Origin: Saccharothrix deserti
Lineage (GTDB): Bacteria; Actinomycetota; Actinomycetes; Mycobacteriales; Pseudonocardiaceae
Assembly (NCBI RefSeq): GCF_009769385.1
Contig: NZ_VKAB01000018.1
Location: forward strand, 62,001 to 126,000
Direction: 5' to 3'
DNA: 64,000 nucleotides
Positions 52,572-60,922 of this stretch are shown in pieces. Position numbers and translations under genes: made by a program. A model generated the notes under the pieces. It was not told the origin of the DNA. It saw only the letters and a program-made list of their open reading frames with translations, and did not search any database. The first letter of the stretch is position 1, and the number at the start of each line of letters is the position of its first letter.

Positions 52572-52601
52572 CCGACCCACCGGACGCCGACCCACCGGAC
52601 G
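52572..52601. repeat. Two 15-bp tandem units upstream of SARP gene
   Basis: CCGACCCACCGGACG is repeated head to tail in the divergent promoter, 14 bp before the SARP start on the other strand. Confidence 0.7.
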
Positions 52602-52620
52602 CCGGCCGCCCGAGCCGGCG

Positions 52621-52664
52621 CTGATCCACCGCTGATCGAGCGCTGATCGAGCACTGATCGGCGC
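52621..52664. promoter_or_regulatory. Four 11-bp direct repeats, candidate SARP operator
   Basis: CTGATC begins at 52621, 52632, 52643 and 52654, an exact 11-bp period; units 2 and 3 share CTGATCGAGC. SARP proteins are known to bind heptamer direct repeats spaced by 11 bp (one helix turn) close to the -10 box. A possible -10 TACGAC at 52682 follows for the rightward hydrolase gene. Confidence 0.6.
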
Positions 52665-52711
52665 CCGGCAGATTCGTCACGTACGACCCGGACACACAGG
52701 GAGCACAAGAA

Positions 52712-53590
52712 ATGACACCGAAGATCACCTCGTTCACCCAACGGCGCGTCACCGTCGCCGACAACGTGGCGCTCAACGTCGCCGTGGGCGGCTCGGGCAG
52801 CCCCGTCGTGCTGCTCCACGGCTTCCCCCAGACCCACCTGATGTGGCGGCACGTCGCCGCCGACCTGGCCGCCGACCACACCGTCATCTGCCCCGACCTG
52901 CGCGGATACGGCGACAGCGACAAACCGGCCGACACCGACGGGCAGACCTACTCGAAGCGCACCATGGCCGCCGACGTCGTCGCCCTCGCCCGCGCCCTCG
53001 GCCACGACCGCTTCGCGCTGGCCGGCCACGACCGGGGCGCCCTGGTCGCCATCCGCGCCGGGCTCGACCACCCCGACGCGGTCACCCACCTGGCCTCGCT
53101 GGACGTCCTGCCGACCCTCGACATGTGGGACGTCCTGCGCGGCACCACCGCCGCCGTCGGCTTCCACCTCTACCTGATGGCCCAGCCGCCCGGCCTGCCC
53201 GAAACCATGATCAGCGCCTCGGCGGACGCGTTCTTCGGCCACTTCCTCGACCTCTGGGCCGGCGACCCGACCACGATCCCGCCCGACGTCCGCGCCGCCT
53301 ACCTGAAGGCGTCCCGCGAGGCGGTCCCCTCGATCGTCGCCGACTACCGCGCCTCCGCCACCGTCGACGTCCGGCACGACCAGGCCGACAAGGACGCGGG
53401 TAACCGGCTGCGGATGCCGGTGACCGTGCTCCAGCAGGACTGGGGCGCCGCGCTCGGCTTCGACGCCGCCGCCCGGTGGCGGGAATGGGCGCCCGACCTG
53501 GAGCACCACACCGTCTCGTGCGGCCACTTCATGGCCGAAGAAGCACCCGCCGAGGTCATCAAAGCCCTCCGCGACCTCCTCGCCCGGTAA
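52712..53590 (+). CDS. Alpha/beta hydrolase (haloacetate dehalogenase/epoxide hydrolase-like)
   Basis: A 292-aa alpha/beta-hydrolase. The oxyanion-type loop is VVLLHGFPQTHLMWR, the nucleophile is Asp107 in AGHDRGALV, and the catalytic His lies in SCGHFMAEEAP near the C-terminus. An Asp nucleophile points to dehalogenase or epoxide hydrolase chemistry rather than an esterase. The CDPxL-like PDLRGYGDSDKP is also conserved. It is transcribed away from the SARP gene and shares its repeat-bearing promoter. The substrate is unknown. Confidence 0.88.
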   Translation: MTPKITSFTQRRVTVADNVALNVAVGGSGSPVVLLHGFPQTHLMWRHVAADLAADHTVICPDLRGYGDSDKPADTDGQTYSKRTMAADVVALARALGHDRFALAGHDRGALVAIRAGLDHPDAVTHLASLDVLPTLDMWDVLRGTTAAVGFHLYLMAQPPGLPETMISASADAFFGHFLDLWAGDPTTIPPDVRAAYLKASREAVPSIVADYRASATVDVRHDQADKDAGNRLRMPVTVLQQDWGAALGFDAAARWREWAPDLEHHTVSCGHFMAEEAPAEVIKALRDLLAR

Positions 53591-53632
53591 CGCGACCTGA
53601 ACGCGGAGGTGCGGCTGCTGCACAATTCGGGG

Positions 53633-54318
53633 GTGGTGGCTGCCGATGCGCTGGTGGAGTTCGAGGGGCAGCGCGGCCGGTTGTGGGGGCTGGCCTACCG
53701 GCTGCTCGGGTCCGCGGAGGACGCGGAGGACGTGGTGCAGGACGCGTTCCTGCGGTGGAACGGGGTGGAGCGGGGTGCGGTCGCGTCGCCGGCGGCTTGG
53801 TTGGCCAAGGTGGTGACGAACCTGTGCCTCAACCGGCTCACGTCGGCGCGTGTGCAGCGGGAGCGGTACGTCGGGCACTGGTTGCCGGAGCCGGTGTCGA
53901 CCGTGGACGGTGCGTTGAGTCCAGGTGCGTCGAGTCCGGGTACGTCGAGCGGTTCCTGGCGGCGGCACGGGACGGTGACCTGGCCGCGTTGGAGGAGACG
54001 CTGGTCGCCGACGTCACCTCCTGGGCCGACGGCGGCGGCCGGGTCGGCACGGCGCGGCGCCCGGTGGTCGGCCGTGACCGCGTCGTCCGGTACCTCGTCG
54101 GAGCTGTGGAGCGGTTCTCCGCCGGCCTGGACACCGCGGTGGTCGAGGTCAACGGCGAACCGGCGGTGCTCGCGTCGGCCGGCGGGTCCGTGCTCGGCGT
54201 GCTGGCCCCGGAGATCGCGGACGGTCGCATCCGGGCCGTTCGGATCATCGCCAACCCCGGCAAACTGCGCTTCCTCAGCGGGCAGCTGTCACATTCCGGA
54301 GGTCTCGCCGGTTCTTGA
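53633..54318 (+). pseudogene. Sigma-J-like ECF sigma factor gene with lost region 4
   Basis: The first frame from GTG 53633 encodes the sigma-70 region 2 (EFEGQRGRLWGLAYRLLGSAEDAEDVVQDAFLRW, then AWLAKVVTNLCLNRLTSARVQRERYVGHWLPEPV). The expected region 4 is missing; instead a 15-bp repeat tract (53910-53952) is followed, in another frame, by the SnoaL-like tail typical of SigJ proteins (YVERFLAAARDGDLAALEE, RPVVGRDRVVRYLVGAVERF, RIIANPGKLRFL). Both deletion and frame change make an active sigma factor unlikely. Confidence 0.7.
53910..53952 (+). repeat. 15-bp tandem repeat at the sigma-gene deletion junction
   Basis: GTGCGTTGAGTCCAG, GTGCGTCGAGTCCGG and a partial third copy lie exactly where region 4 should be encoded. 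Confidence 0.75.
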
Positions 54319-54345
54319 TGGGCGACGAACCGGGAGGAGCAGTCC

Positions 54346-55134
54346 ATGAGCAAGCGGATCTTGGTGACCGGCGGTACCGGTCTACTCGGCCGGAAGGTGG
54401 TCGAACGGCTGGTGCGCGAGGGACGCGAGGTGCGGGTGATGAGCCGCGGCCCGCGGCCCTCGCCAGACCGCGACTGGGCGGTCGCGGACCTGAAGTCCGG
54501 GCAGGGCGTCCGGGAGGCGGTGGCCGGCGCGGACGTGATCGTGCACTGCGCGACCGCGTTCGGCCGGCACGCGGAGGCCACCGTCGCGGGCACGGTGGTC
54601 GAGGCGGCACGGCACGCCGGCGCACACCTGGTGTACGTCTCCATCGTCGGCGTCGACCGCGTGCCCCTGGCCTACTACCAGGGGAAACGAGCGGCCGAGC
54701 GGTTGATCGCGGAATCCACCCTACCGCATACGATCCTGCGCGCCACCCAGTTCCACGACCTGCTGCGCACGCTGTTCGCGGGAGCGGCCACATCGCCGGT
54801 CATGCCGGTGCCCGCGCTGCGCTTCCAGCCCGTCGACGCGGGCGAAGTGGCCGACCGCCTGGCGGAACTCGCCGTCGGCGAACCACTGGGCCGCGCACCC
54901 GACTTCGCGGGGCCGCAGGTCAGGCACGCCCGCGACCTCGCCGCCGCGTTCCTCCGCGCGACCGGACGCCGACGGCTGGTGCTGCCGTTCCGGCTGCCGG
55001 GCCGGACGTTCCGCGCCTACCGCGACGGCGGCCACCTGGCCCCCGACCACGCGTCGGGCACGGTGACGTTCGAGGACTACCTGGCCGCGCACCCCGACCC
55101 GTCGGCCGTCTCGTACCGGGGTAAGCGGCGATGA
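54346..55134 (+). CDS. NAD(P)-binding atypical short-chain dehydrogenase
   Basis: A 262-aa NmrA/atypical-SDR protein. The dinucleotide motif is KRILVTGGTGLLGRKVVERLV; later SIVGVDRVPLAYYQGKRAAERLI contains the YxxxK pair and THTILRATQFHDLL-type motifs follow. GGGAGGAG precedes the ATG at 54346. Such genes are often partnered with SigJ-like ECF genes, which fits the broken sigma gene just upstream. It overlaps the membrane gene downstream by ATGA. Confidence 0.88.
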   Translation: MSKRILVTGGTGLLGRKVVERLVREGREVRVMSRGPRPSPDRDWAVADLKSGQGVREAVAGADVIVHCATAFGRHAEATVAGTVVEAARHAGAHLVYVSIVGVDRVPLAYYQGKRAAERLIAESTLPHTILRATQFHDLLRTLFAGAATSPVMPVPALRFQPVDAGEVADRLAELAVGEPLGRAPDFAGPQVRHARDLAAAFLRATGRRRLVLPFRLPGRTFRAYRDGGHLAPDHASGTVTFEDYLAAHPDPSAVSYRGKRR

Positions 55135-55520
55135 GCGCACGCACGTGGCTGCGCGCCGGTCTGGTCTTCCTCGCCGTCAGCCAGGGCCTGGCCGGTGTGG
55201 TGCAACTGCTGCTCCCCCGCCTGTTCTACGACAAGGTCCCCACACCAGACCACCCGTGGGTGTCCGTGCTGCCGCCGTACAACGAGCACCTGATGCGCGA
55301 CGTAGGCGCCGCGACCCTCGCGTACACGTTCGTGCTCGCGGTAGCCGCAGTCACCGTGGAACGCCGCCTGGTCCGCACCGCCCTGATCGCCAACCTGCTG
55401 TTCACGGTGTCTACCCTGCTTTTCATTGTGCACAGTGTGTTCCACACCACCCATCTGCACGACCTGCCGCCGGGTGACGCGCTCGCCCAAGCGGTCTCAC
55501 GTTGGGCATGGGCGTCGTGA
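55131..55520 (+). CDS. Small membrane protein, likely frameshifted at the 3' end
   Basis: A 129-aa protein with helices at about 8-28 (AGLVFLAVSQGLAGVVQLLL), 58-75 and 82-103, of no recognised family. The current frame ends SRWAWAS-stop. A neighbouring frame continues sensibly from about 55498 as TLGMGVVIPTALLLLSWHGQ to a stop at 55583-55585, which would supply a last helix. A single-base change near the end therefore appears to have truncated it. It is coupled to the dehydrogenase gene. Confidence 0.65.
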   Translation: MSARTWLRAGLVFLAVSQGLAGVVQLLLPRLFYDKVPTPDHPWVSVLPPYNEHLMRDVGAATLAYTFVLAVAAVTVERRLVRTALIANLLFTVSTLLFIVHSVFHTTHLHDLPPGDALAQAVSRWAWAS

Positions 55521-55554
55521 TTCCGACCGCCCTGCTCCTCCTGTCGTGGCACGG

Positions 55555-55890
55555 TCAGCGGCCGGACGTCGGCGGCACCGGCTGAGGGATCGGCTTCGGC
55601 GGCACCGGCTCGGGCCCCGGCGGCTGCGGTCGGCGCGGGACCGGGTCGGGGTGCGGGAGCAGCGGATCGGGCGGATCGGGTTGGTGTGCCGCCTCGAAAC
55701 GATTCGTGCCCGCACTCCGGAGAGGCGCCGAACGCGGTCGTTCACATTCGGCGGCGACTGTGAACGGTTCCACCGAGACGTGCCCGCGCACCACCGCCCG
55801 GGGCAGCCGCGCCGCCGACCAAGCCCCCGACCAGCCGTCGAACCCGACCACAACCGCGCCACGCGCATCGCGGTACCGAGGTCCGGACAT
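55555..55890 (-). CDS. Hypothetical protein with proline-rich tail, 111 aa
   Basis: The ATG at 55890 follows GGAGG at ideal spacing, which is the main support. Residues 1-45 (RGAVVVGFDGWSGAWSAARL) faintly recall the start of a universal stress protein; the C-terminal third is proline-rich (PDPPDPLLPHPDPVPRRPQP). It may be a truncated or decayed gene. It converges on the membrane protein gene. Function unknown. Confidence 0.4.
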   Translation of the reverse strand: MSGPRYRDARGAVVVGFDGWSGAWSAARLPRAVVRGHVSVEPFTVAAECERPRSAPLRSAGTNRFEAAHQPDPPDPLLPHPDPVPRRPQPPGPEPVPPKPIPQPVPPTSGR

Positions 55891-56040
55891 TCGCACCACC
55901 TCCGCAAGTGCCGGAGATCGGACGAGTACCCGGCGGGCGAACGGGGTAACCCTTTCGGTTTCACGGTCGACCCGGACGTAACGCCGGGCGCGCCCGGGAC
56001 GACGCCACGGTCACAAAGCAGGTCACCGAGGGGGCGACTC

Positions 56041-56436
56041 ATGACCGATCGGCATCGGCCGACCGAGGACCGGGCCGTCGAGACGCAGGACCTGGCCGTC
56101 GAGACGACCGAGGTCCACGGCCTCGCGGTCACCCTGGTCACCGGCGAGGTCGACCTGGCGGGTGTCGACCTGATCCGCGCCGAACTGGACGCCCAACTCG
56201 AACGGCGACCGCCGGTGCTGGTCGTGGACCTGTCCGGGGTGACGGTGCTGGGCTCGCTCGGCATCGCGGCCCTCATCGACGCCCACACCCGCGCGGTCGC
56301 GGCGGGCGTGCAGCTCGTGGTCGTGGCGAACCACCGCTCGGTGATCCGCCCGCTGCAACTCACCGAAGTCGACCGGTTCCTCACCGTGGTCCCCACGCTC
56401 GACGACGTCCACCCGAGCACCGCCAGCCCGAACTGA
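56041..56436 (+). CDS. STAS-domain anti-sigma factor antagonist
   Basis: A 131-aa protein. After a ~25-residue charged tail comes a STAS domain (VTLVTGEVDLAGVDLIRAELDAQL, PVLVVDLSGVTVLGSLGIAALIDAH). The conserved phospho-site Ser lies in the VTVLGSLGIAAL loop. It would bind an anti-sigma kinase in a partner-switching stress pathway. GAGGGGG precedes the ATG at 56041. No kinase or sigma-B gene is adjacent. Confidence 0.88.
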   Translation: MTDRHRPTEDRAVETQDLAVETTEVHGLAVTLVTGEVDLAGVDLIRAELDAQLERRPPVLVVDLSGVTVLGSLGIAALIDAHTRAVAAGVQLVVVANHRSVIRPLQLTEVDRFLTVVPTLDDVHPSTASPN

Positions 56437-56474
56437 GCCGCGTATCGACCGCCGGTGTCCGGGTAGCCCCATGT

Positions 56475-57170
56475 GTGGTGTCGTTAGCGATCGACCACGA
56501 GTTCACCGCGTACGGCCCGTCGCACTGGGTGGTGCTCGGGCTGTTCGCGGTGGGAGCGGCGGCCGTGGTCACGATCGGGCGCGCCCGGCCGTCACGTCGC
56601 TTCTCACGCGCGTTCGCGGCGGTGGTCCTGCTCCTCGAAGTGGCCATCCACACGTACCTGATGCTGCCGCCGCGCTGGAACGTCCAGTACTCGCTGCCGC
56701 TGCAACTGTCCGACCTGGCCGGCCCGATCGCCGCGTACGCGCTGTGGTCCCAACGCCGGTGGGCGTTCTCGCTCACCTACTACTGGGGCCTGACGTTGAG
56801 CGTCCAGGCCCTGGTCACGCCCGTGTTGACGGTGGACTTCCCGGCCCTCGGGTTCCTGCTGTTCTGGGCCACGCACCTGTTCGTCGTCTGGGCCGCCATC
56901 TACCTGACGTGGGGACTCGGGCTGCGGCCGGACTGGCGCGGCTACCGGCTGGCCGTGCTGATCACCGCGGCGTGGGCGGCGGCGGTGTTCGTGCTCAACC
57001 TGGCGCTCGGCTCCAACTACGGTTACCTGAACCGCAAACCGCCGACCGGGTCCGTGCTGGACCTGCTCGGGGACTGGCCGTGGTACCTGGTGCCCGAGAG
57101 CATGATCGTGCTCGGCGTGTGGGCGTTGATGACGTGGCCGTGGACCCGGCGGGGTAACCCCACGGCATGA
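56475..57170 (+). CDS. TIGR02206-family membrane protein (YwaF-like)
   Basis: A 231-aa integral membrane protein with about seven helices. It contains the family pattern LPLQLSDLAGPIAAYALW, TYYWGLTLSVQALVTPVL and LNLALGSNYGYLNRKP. The function of the family is not known. It begins with tandem GTG codons and overlaps the HhH gene by ATGA, so the two are probably co-expressed. Confidence 0.85.
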   Translation: MVSLAIDHEFTAYGPSHWVVLGLFAVGAAAVVTIGRARPSRRFSRAFAAVVLLLEVAIHTYLMLPPRWNVQYSLPLQLSDLAGPIAAYALWSQRRWAFSLTYYWGLTLSVQALVTPVLTVDFPALGFLLFWATHLFVVWAAIYLTWGLGLRPDWRGYRLAVLITAAWAAAVFVLNLALGSNYGYLNRKPPTGSVLDLLGDWPWYLVPESMIVLGVWALMTWPWTRRGNPTA

Positions 57171-57832
57171 CCACGCACAAAGACCGAGCCCGGCGGCTGC
57201 TCGACCAGGGCGGGCAGACGTACGCGGAGCAGGCGGGCATCCGGCTGACGGACACGCCGTCGGCGCTGTACCGGCTGCTCGTGCTCAGCGTGCTGCTGTC
57301 CACCCGGATCCGCGCGGACATCGCCGTGGCGGCGGCACGGGAGCTGGCGGACGCGGGCTGCACCACCCCGCGCGGCACGCTCAAGACGACGTGGCAGCAA
57401 CGCGTCGACGCACTCGGCCGCGCCCACTACGTCCGCTACGACGAGAGCACCGCGACCGCACTCGGTGACGGCGCCCAACTGCTGCTGGACGACTACCGGG
57501 GTGACCTCCGCAGGCTGCGCGGGGAAGCGGGCGGCGACGTGTCCGAGATCCGAGCGTCACTCGAGAAGACACCACGCCTGGGCCCGGTGGGTTCGGCCAT
57601 CTTCTGCCGCGAGGCGCAACTGGTGTGGCCGGAACTGCGGCCGTTCCTGGACGACAAGGCCCTGGCCGGCGCGCGTCGCATCGGCCTGCCCGAGGACCGT
57701 CGCGCGCTGGCCCGCCTCGTGCCCGCCGAGGACCTGGCCCGGTTCGCCGCCGCCCTGGTCCGCGTCACCCTCGACAAACGCCTCGCCGAAGCCGTCGAAC
57801 CGGCCGGGGCCGGCAGCCGACGCGCCGGGTGA
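57167..57832 (+). CDS. HhH-GPD-like endonuclease III homologue, catalytically doubtful
   Basis: A 221-aa helical protein related to HhH-GPD DNA glycosylases (YRLLVLSVLLSTRIRADIAVAAARELADAG; hairpin region TPRLGPVGSAIFCREAQLVW). The catalytic Lys of Nth-type enzymes (GVGRKTA) is replaced by GPVGSAI, and the iron-sulfur cysteines are absent. It may bind DNA without glycosylase activity. It converges on the caspase-family gene with a 3-bp gap. Confidence 0.75.
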   Translation: MTTHKDRARRLLDQGGQTYAEQAGIRLTDTPSALYRLLVLSVLLSTRIRADIAVAAARELADAGCTTPRGTLKTTWQQRVDALGRAHYVRYDESTATALGDGAQLLLDDYRGDLRRLRGEAGGDVSEIRASLEKTPRLGPVGSAIFCREAQLVWPELRPFLDDKALAGARRIGLPEDRRALARLVPAEDLARFAAALVRVTLDKRLAEAVEPAGAGSRRAG

Positions 57833-57835
57833 GGC

Positions 57836-60823
57836 TCACCGGGGCCACAGCTTCCAGACCGGCAACGCGCGGCCTTCCTTGCGGTCGCCGAACTGTGCCG
57901 CGTAGTGGATGCCGATGACCAGGCCCGTGTGCGGATCGACCAGGGGCGCACCCGCGGTGCCGGGCGCCGTTGTGGCGTCGTGGCGGATCACCTGGCCGTC
58001 GAAGCCCAGGATCCGCCCCGGCTGGACGCGTTTCACCGCCCCGGCGGGCGAGTCGAACGCCGGGTGCCCGACGACCACCACCGTCCGGCCGCTGACCGGC
58101 TCCACCGCCCGCCGCGCCACCGGCACCGGGTCGGGCAGCGCCTCGTCCTCGTCCGAACGCTCCGCCAAGCGCAACAGCACCGTCTCCGGGTCCGTCCCCA
58201 CGACGCGGCAGACGTCCAGCACGGCGAACCGCATCGGCCGGCCTTCGGGTTCGGCCCGGAAGTCGACCGTGAACCGCCGCCCGGCCGCGAAACCGTCGAC
58301 GACGAACGTCGGTGTCGCCACCACACCGGGAGCGACGAGGAACGCCGTGCCGCTGAACGAAGGGCCGTCCGCCGGCTCCACCCGCCCCACGCCCCCGATG
58401 ACCCGCCGGATCCGGTCGTGGGCGTTGGTCAGGTCGTCCCACCCGAAGGGCGGCACCTCGAACGTCCCGTCGCGCACCACGAACGTCGGCCGGTCCGCCG
58501 CCCACGCCGTCCACGGCGATCCGGGCACCGAATCCGTCGCGATGTCCGCCATCTCGGGCGGAACGGGCCGACCGGACGCGACCACCCACTCGTACAGCGC
58601 CCGGAACCCCTCGGCGAACACCGGGATCCCGGTCGCCAACGCCCGCTCGAACAACTCGTCGCGCTCCTCCGGCTCGCACAACGCCGCCAGCACGTAGCTG
58701 TCCGGCAGTCCGGGGAAGTGCCTGAGCATGTTGTGCACGGCGATCGCGCTGAAGCGATCGGTCTCTCCCTGACGGATGAGCATGTACCCGGCCAGGCACC
58801 CCAACAGCGGGTCGATCCACTTGCCGTACAACAGGTCGTCGAGATCGTCGAGGCGCGGCACCGACTGGCCGGTCGAGTAGAACCGCTGCGCCAGCTCGAT
58901 CCGGTGCATCCGCCGCAGGTCGAGGCGCGCCTTCGGGTTGTCGCCGGCGGCGGGCAGCAGGTACTGCTGGACCTCGACCCGGCCGTGCGGTTCGAGCACG
59001 GTCACCAGGACGGTGATGCGGTTGGGCAGCCGGGTGATCGCGTAACGCGTCGGCGTGTGCCCGGGGAACCGCAGCTCGACGTGCGCGGGCCCCGGCGGGA
59101 GCACGACGTGCCGCTGCGCCGCGACCGGGAACCGCGGCAGGACGTCGAACAGGCCGCGGTCCAGCGTGCTCCCCCACTGGTCCCGCACGACCAGTTCGGC
59201 GTCCGCGGGCAGCCCCTCGGACCGGTTCGAGCCGACGATCGCCAACACGGCGGACCCGCCGTGCGGCAGGTCCCACACGTCGGCCACGCCGAGGCCGCGC
59301 AGCCGTTCCGCCTGTTCGGCGCCGTTGGCGGCCAACGCGGCGAACGCGAGCAGCGACCCCAGCGACGGCCGCGCCATCGGCCCGAGCTGTTCGGCGGGTT
59401 CCAGGTAACCGTGCTCGTCGGGCCGGATCTCGTGCCGGCGCAACAACTCCATCGGCGCGGCGGTGAGCGCGGGCGGCGGCGCGTCCAGCACGATCGACAT
59501 GATCCGTCCCGCGACCACCTCGACCAGTCGTTCGCCCCCGCCACCCTCCGGCAGCATCAGCCGTGCCCGGTACAGGCCCGGTCCGAGTCGCGCGTAGACC
59601 ATGCCGGAACCGCTCGCCACCTGTTTGCGCTCGCCGTTCCAGATCCCGATCACGGCCGAGCTGTCGGGGCTCGTGACCACCAACTCGCCGTCCCCGCCCT
59701 CGGGCACGTCCGACCGCGCGGGATCGGACCGGCTGTCCAACCGCAGCGCGATCACCCTCGGCTCGTAGACGCCGTGGCTCTGGCGGACCTCGGTGTAGCC
59801 GGGCGACTCGGCGCTGAACGTGTAGTCGAACGGCGGTAGTTCCACCACCGAGCTCTGCTCGACCGGCGGACCGTCCACCCAGATGACCGCCTCCGTGCCC
59901 GGCAACGGGTAGGCGACCTTGAGCCGGCACGCCTGCCTGGCCAGGCGCGGGTCGACCTGGATGCGCACCTGGACCTTCGGCACCTCGTCGGGCGCGAAGC
60001 GGGCCAGGACCGCGTCCTCCGCGCCGGTCAGCGGCGTCTGCGGCTCCTGCACGAACTCGTCGGCGCCTTCCACCGCCGCGAGGCGCCGGCGGACCGCGGC
60101 CTTGACGTGCCGGGCGAGCGTGCTGAACCGGACCTCGTACTGGCCGAGTTCCTGCGACCAGGCCAACGCCCGGTGCGCGCCGAGCAGACCGTCCACCAGC
60201 GCGGGGGTGAAGATGCCCTGCCTGCGGCGCTCGTCCTCGGCCGCGCGTTGACCGGGGGATGTCGCATACAGGATGTGTTGTGCGCTCAGCGCCTGTTCCG
60301 CGTCACCCACCGGCACCCACGCGCTCGTCGCCGGCCCGATCACCGGCTGGTACACGCCTTCCAGCGTGAAGTCCCGGCACGCGTCGATGAAGAAGAACTG
60401 CGTGGCGGGCCTGACCATCCGCAGCCGGGTGATCACCTGCGAGAAGCCCACCAGCAGCCGCTCGTCCCGCGTCCACACCGCCACGTCGGACGGCACCAGC
60501 ATCGGCTCACCCGGACCGCCGGTCACGATCCCCGGCGCGGTCAGCCCGTGTCCGGCGTAGTGGAAGAACAGCCGGTCCGCTTGTGCCGCCGCGCCTTGGA
60601 GGACTTCGTGGACGACGGCGGCGATCGCGGCGGAGTCGGCGGCCCCGTGCTCCCGGTCGATGTCGGTGGTGGAGCTGAGCAGCAGGCGGAGGTTCTCCGG
60701 CGGCACGTCGCCGTGCGCGCTCGCCCAGTCCGCGAACCGCAGCGCGTCCGAAACGGCCCCGCTCAGGGCGAAATCGGGGTTGTCGTACCGGTCGATGCCG
60801 ATGACGATCGCGAAGTTCGCCAT
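57836..60823 (-). CDS. Caspase-family (C14) protein with degenerate trypsin-like C-terminus
   Basis: A 995-aa protein. The N-terminal caspase-like peptidase (1-250) has the catalytic His92 in FFHYAGHGL and Cys149 in FFIDACRDF. A long middle (about 290-800) is beta-rich and then helical, without a domain I can name. The C-terminal ~175 residues look like a trypsin-like fold (SFSGTAFLVAPGVVATPTFV) in which the His position is Phe840 and the Ser motif reads PGTAGAP (Ala957), so this part should be inactive. No signal peptide. It is the last gene of an operon with trypsin and amidohydrolase genes. It may execute proteolytic responses or cell death; this is inferred from the family. Confidence 0.88.
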   Translation of the reverse strand: MANFAIVIGIDRYDNPDFALSGAVSDALRFADWASAHGDVPPENLRLLLSSTTDIDREHGAADSAAIAAVVHEVLQGAAAQADRLFFHYAGHGLTAPGIVTGGPGEPMLVPSDVAVWTRDERLLVGFSQVITRLRMVRPATQFFFIDACRDFTLEGVYQPVIGPATSAWVPVGDAEQALSAQHILYATSPGQRAAEDERRRQGIFTPALVDGLLGAHRALAWSQELGQYEVRFSTLARHVKAAVRRRLAAVEGADEFVQEPQTPLTGAEDAVLARFAPDEVPKVQVRIQVDPRLARQACRLKVAYPLPGTEAVIWVDGPPVEQSSVVELPPFDYTFSAESPGYTEVRQSHGVYEPRVIALRLDSRSDPARSDVPEGGDGELVVTSPDSSAVIGIWNGERKQVASGSGMVYARLGPGLYRARLMLPEGGGGERLVEVVAGRIMSIVLDAPPPALTAAPMELLRRHEIRPDEHGYLEPAEQLGPMARPSLGSLLAFAALAANGAEQAERLRGLGVADVWDLPHGGSAVLAIVGSNRSEGLPADAELVVRDQWGSTLDRGLFDVLPRFPVAAQRHVVLPPGPAHVELRFPGHTPTRYAITRLPNRITVLVTVLEPHGRVEVQQYLLPAAGDNPKARLDLRRMHRIELAQRFYSTGQSVPRLDDLDDLLYGKWIDPLLGCLAGYMLIRQGETDRFSAIAVHNMLRHFPGLPDSYVLAALCEPEERDELFERALATGIPVFAEGFRALYEWVVASGRPVPPEMADIATDSVPGSPWTAWAADRPTFVVRDGTFEVPPFGWDDLTNAHDRIRRVIGGVGRVEPADGPSFSGTAFLVAPGVVATPTFVVDGFAAGRRFTVDFRAEPEGRPMRFAVLDVCRVVGTDPETVLLRLAERSDEDEALPDPVPVARRAVEPVSGRTVVVVGHPAFDSPAGAVKRVQPGRILGFDGQVIRHDATTAPGTAGAPLVDPHTGLVIGIHYAAQFGDRKEGRALPVWKLWPR

Positions 60824-60852
60824 GGCGCTTCCCCGTCCCTTCAGCCGGTCGA

Positions 60853-60922
60853 GTTCAGCCGGACTCGTTCGGTCCGACCCGTTCGGTCCGACCCGTTCGG
60901 CCGGACTCGTTCAGTCGAATTC
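60853..60922. repeat. Five 14-bp tandem repeats between protease genes
   Basis: Units at 60853 (GTTCAGCCGGACTC), 60867 and 60881 (GTTCGGTCCGACCC), 60895 (GTTCGGCCGGACTC) and 60909 (GTTCAGTCGAATTC) form an uninterrupted array in the 87-bp gap, reaching into the last codons of the trypsin-like gene. On the minus strand the array lies just before the caspase-family gene. Confidence 0.85.

Noticed and set aside
52572..52664. CRISPR-like array
   Set aside because: The repeats are 11-15 bp, contiguous and without spacers; a promoter element fits better.
57905..59839. Long plus-strand frame opposite the caspase-family gene
   Set aside because: Rich in Arg/His/Val/Glu with no recognisable motif; explained by codon bias on the other strand.
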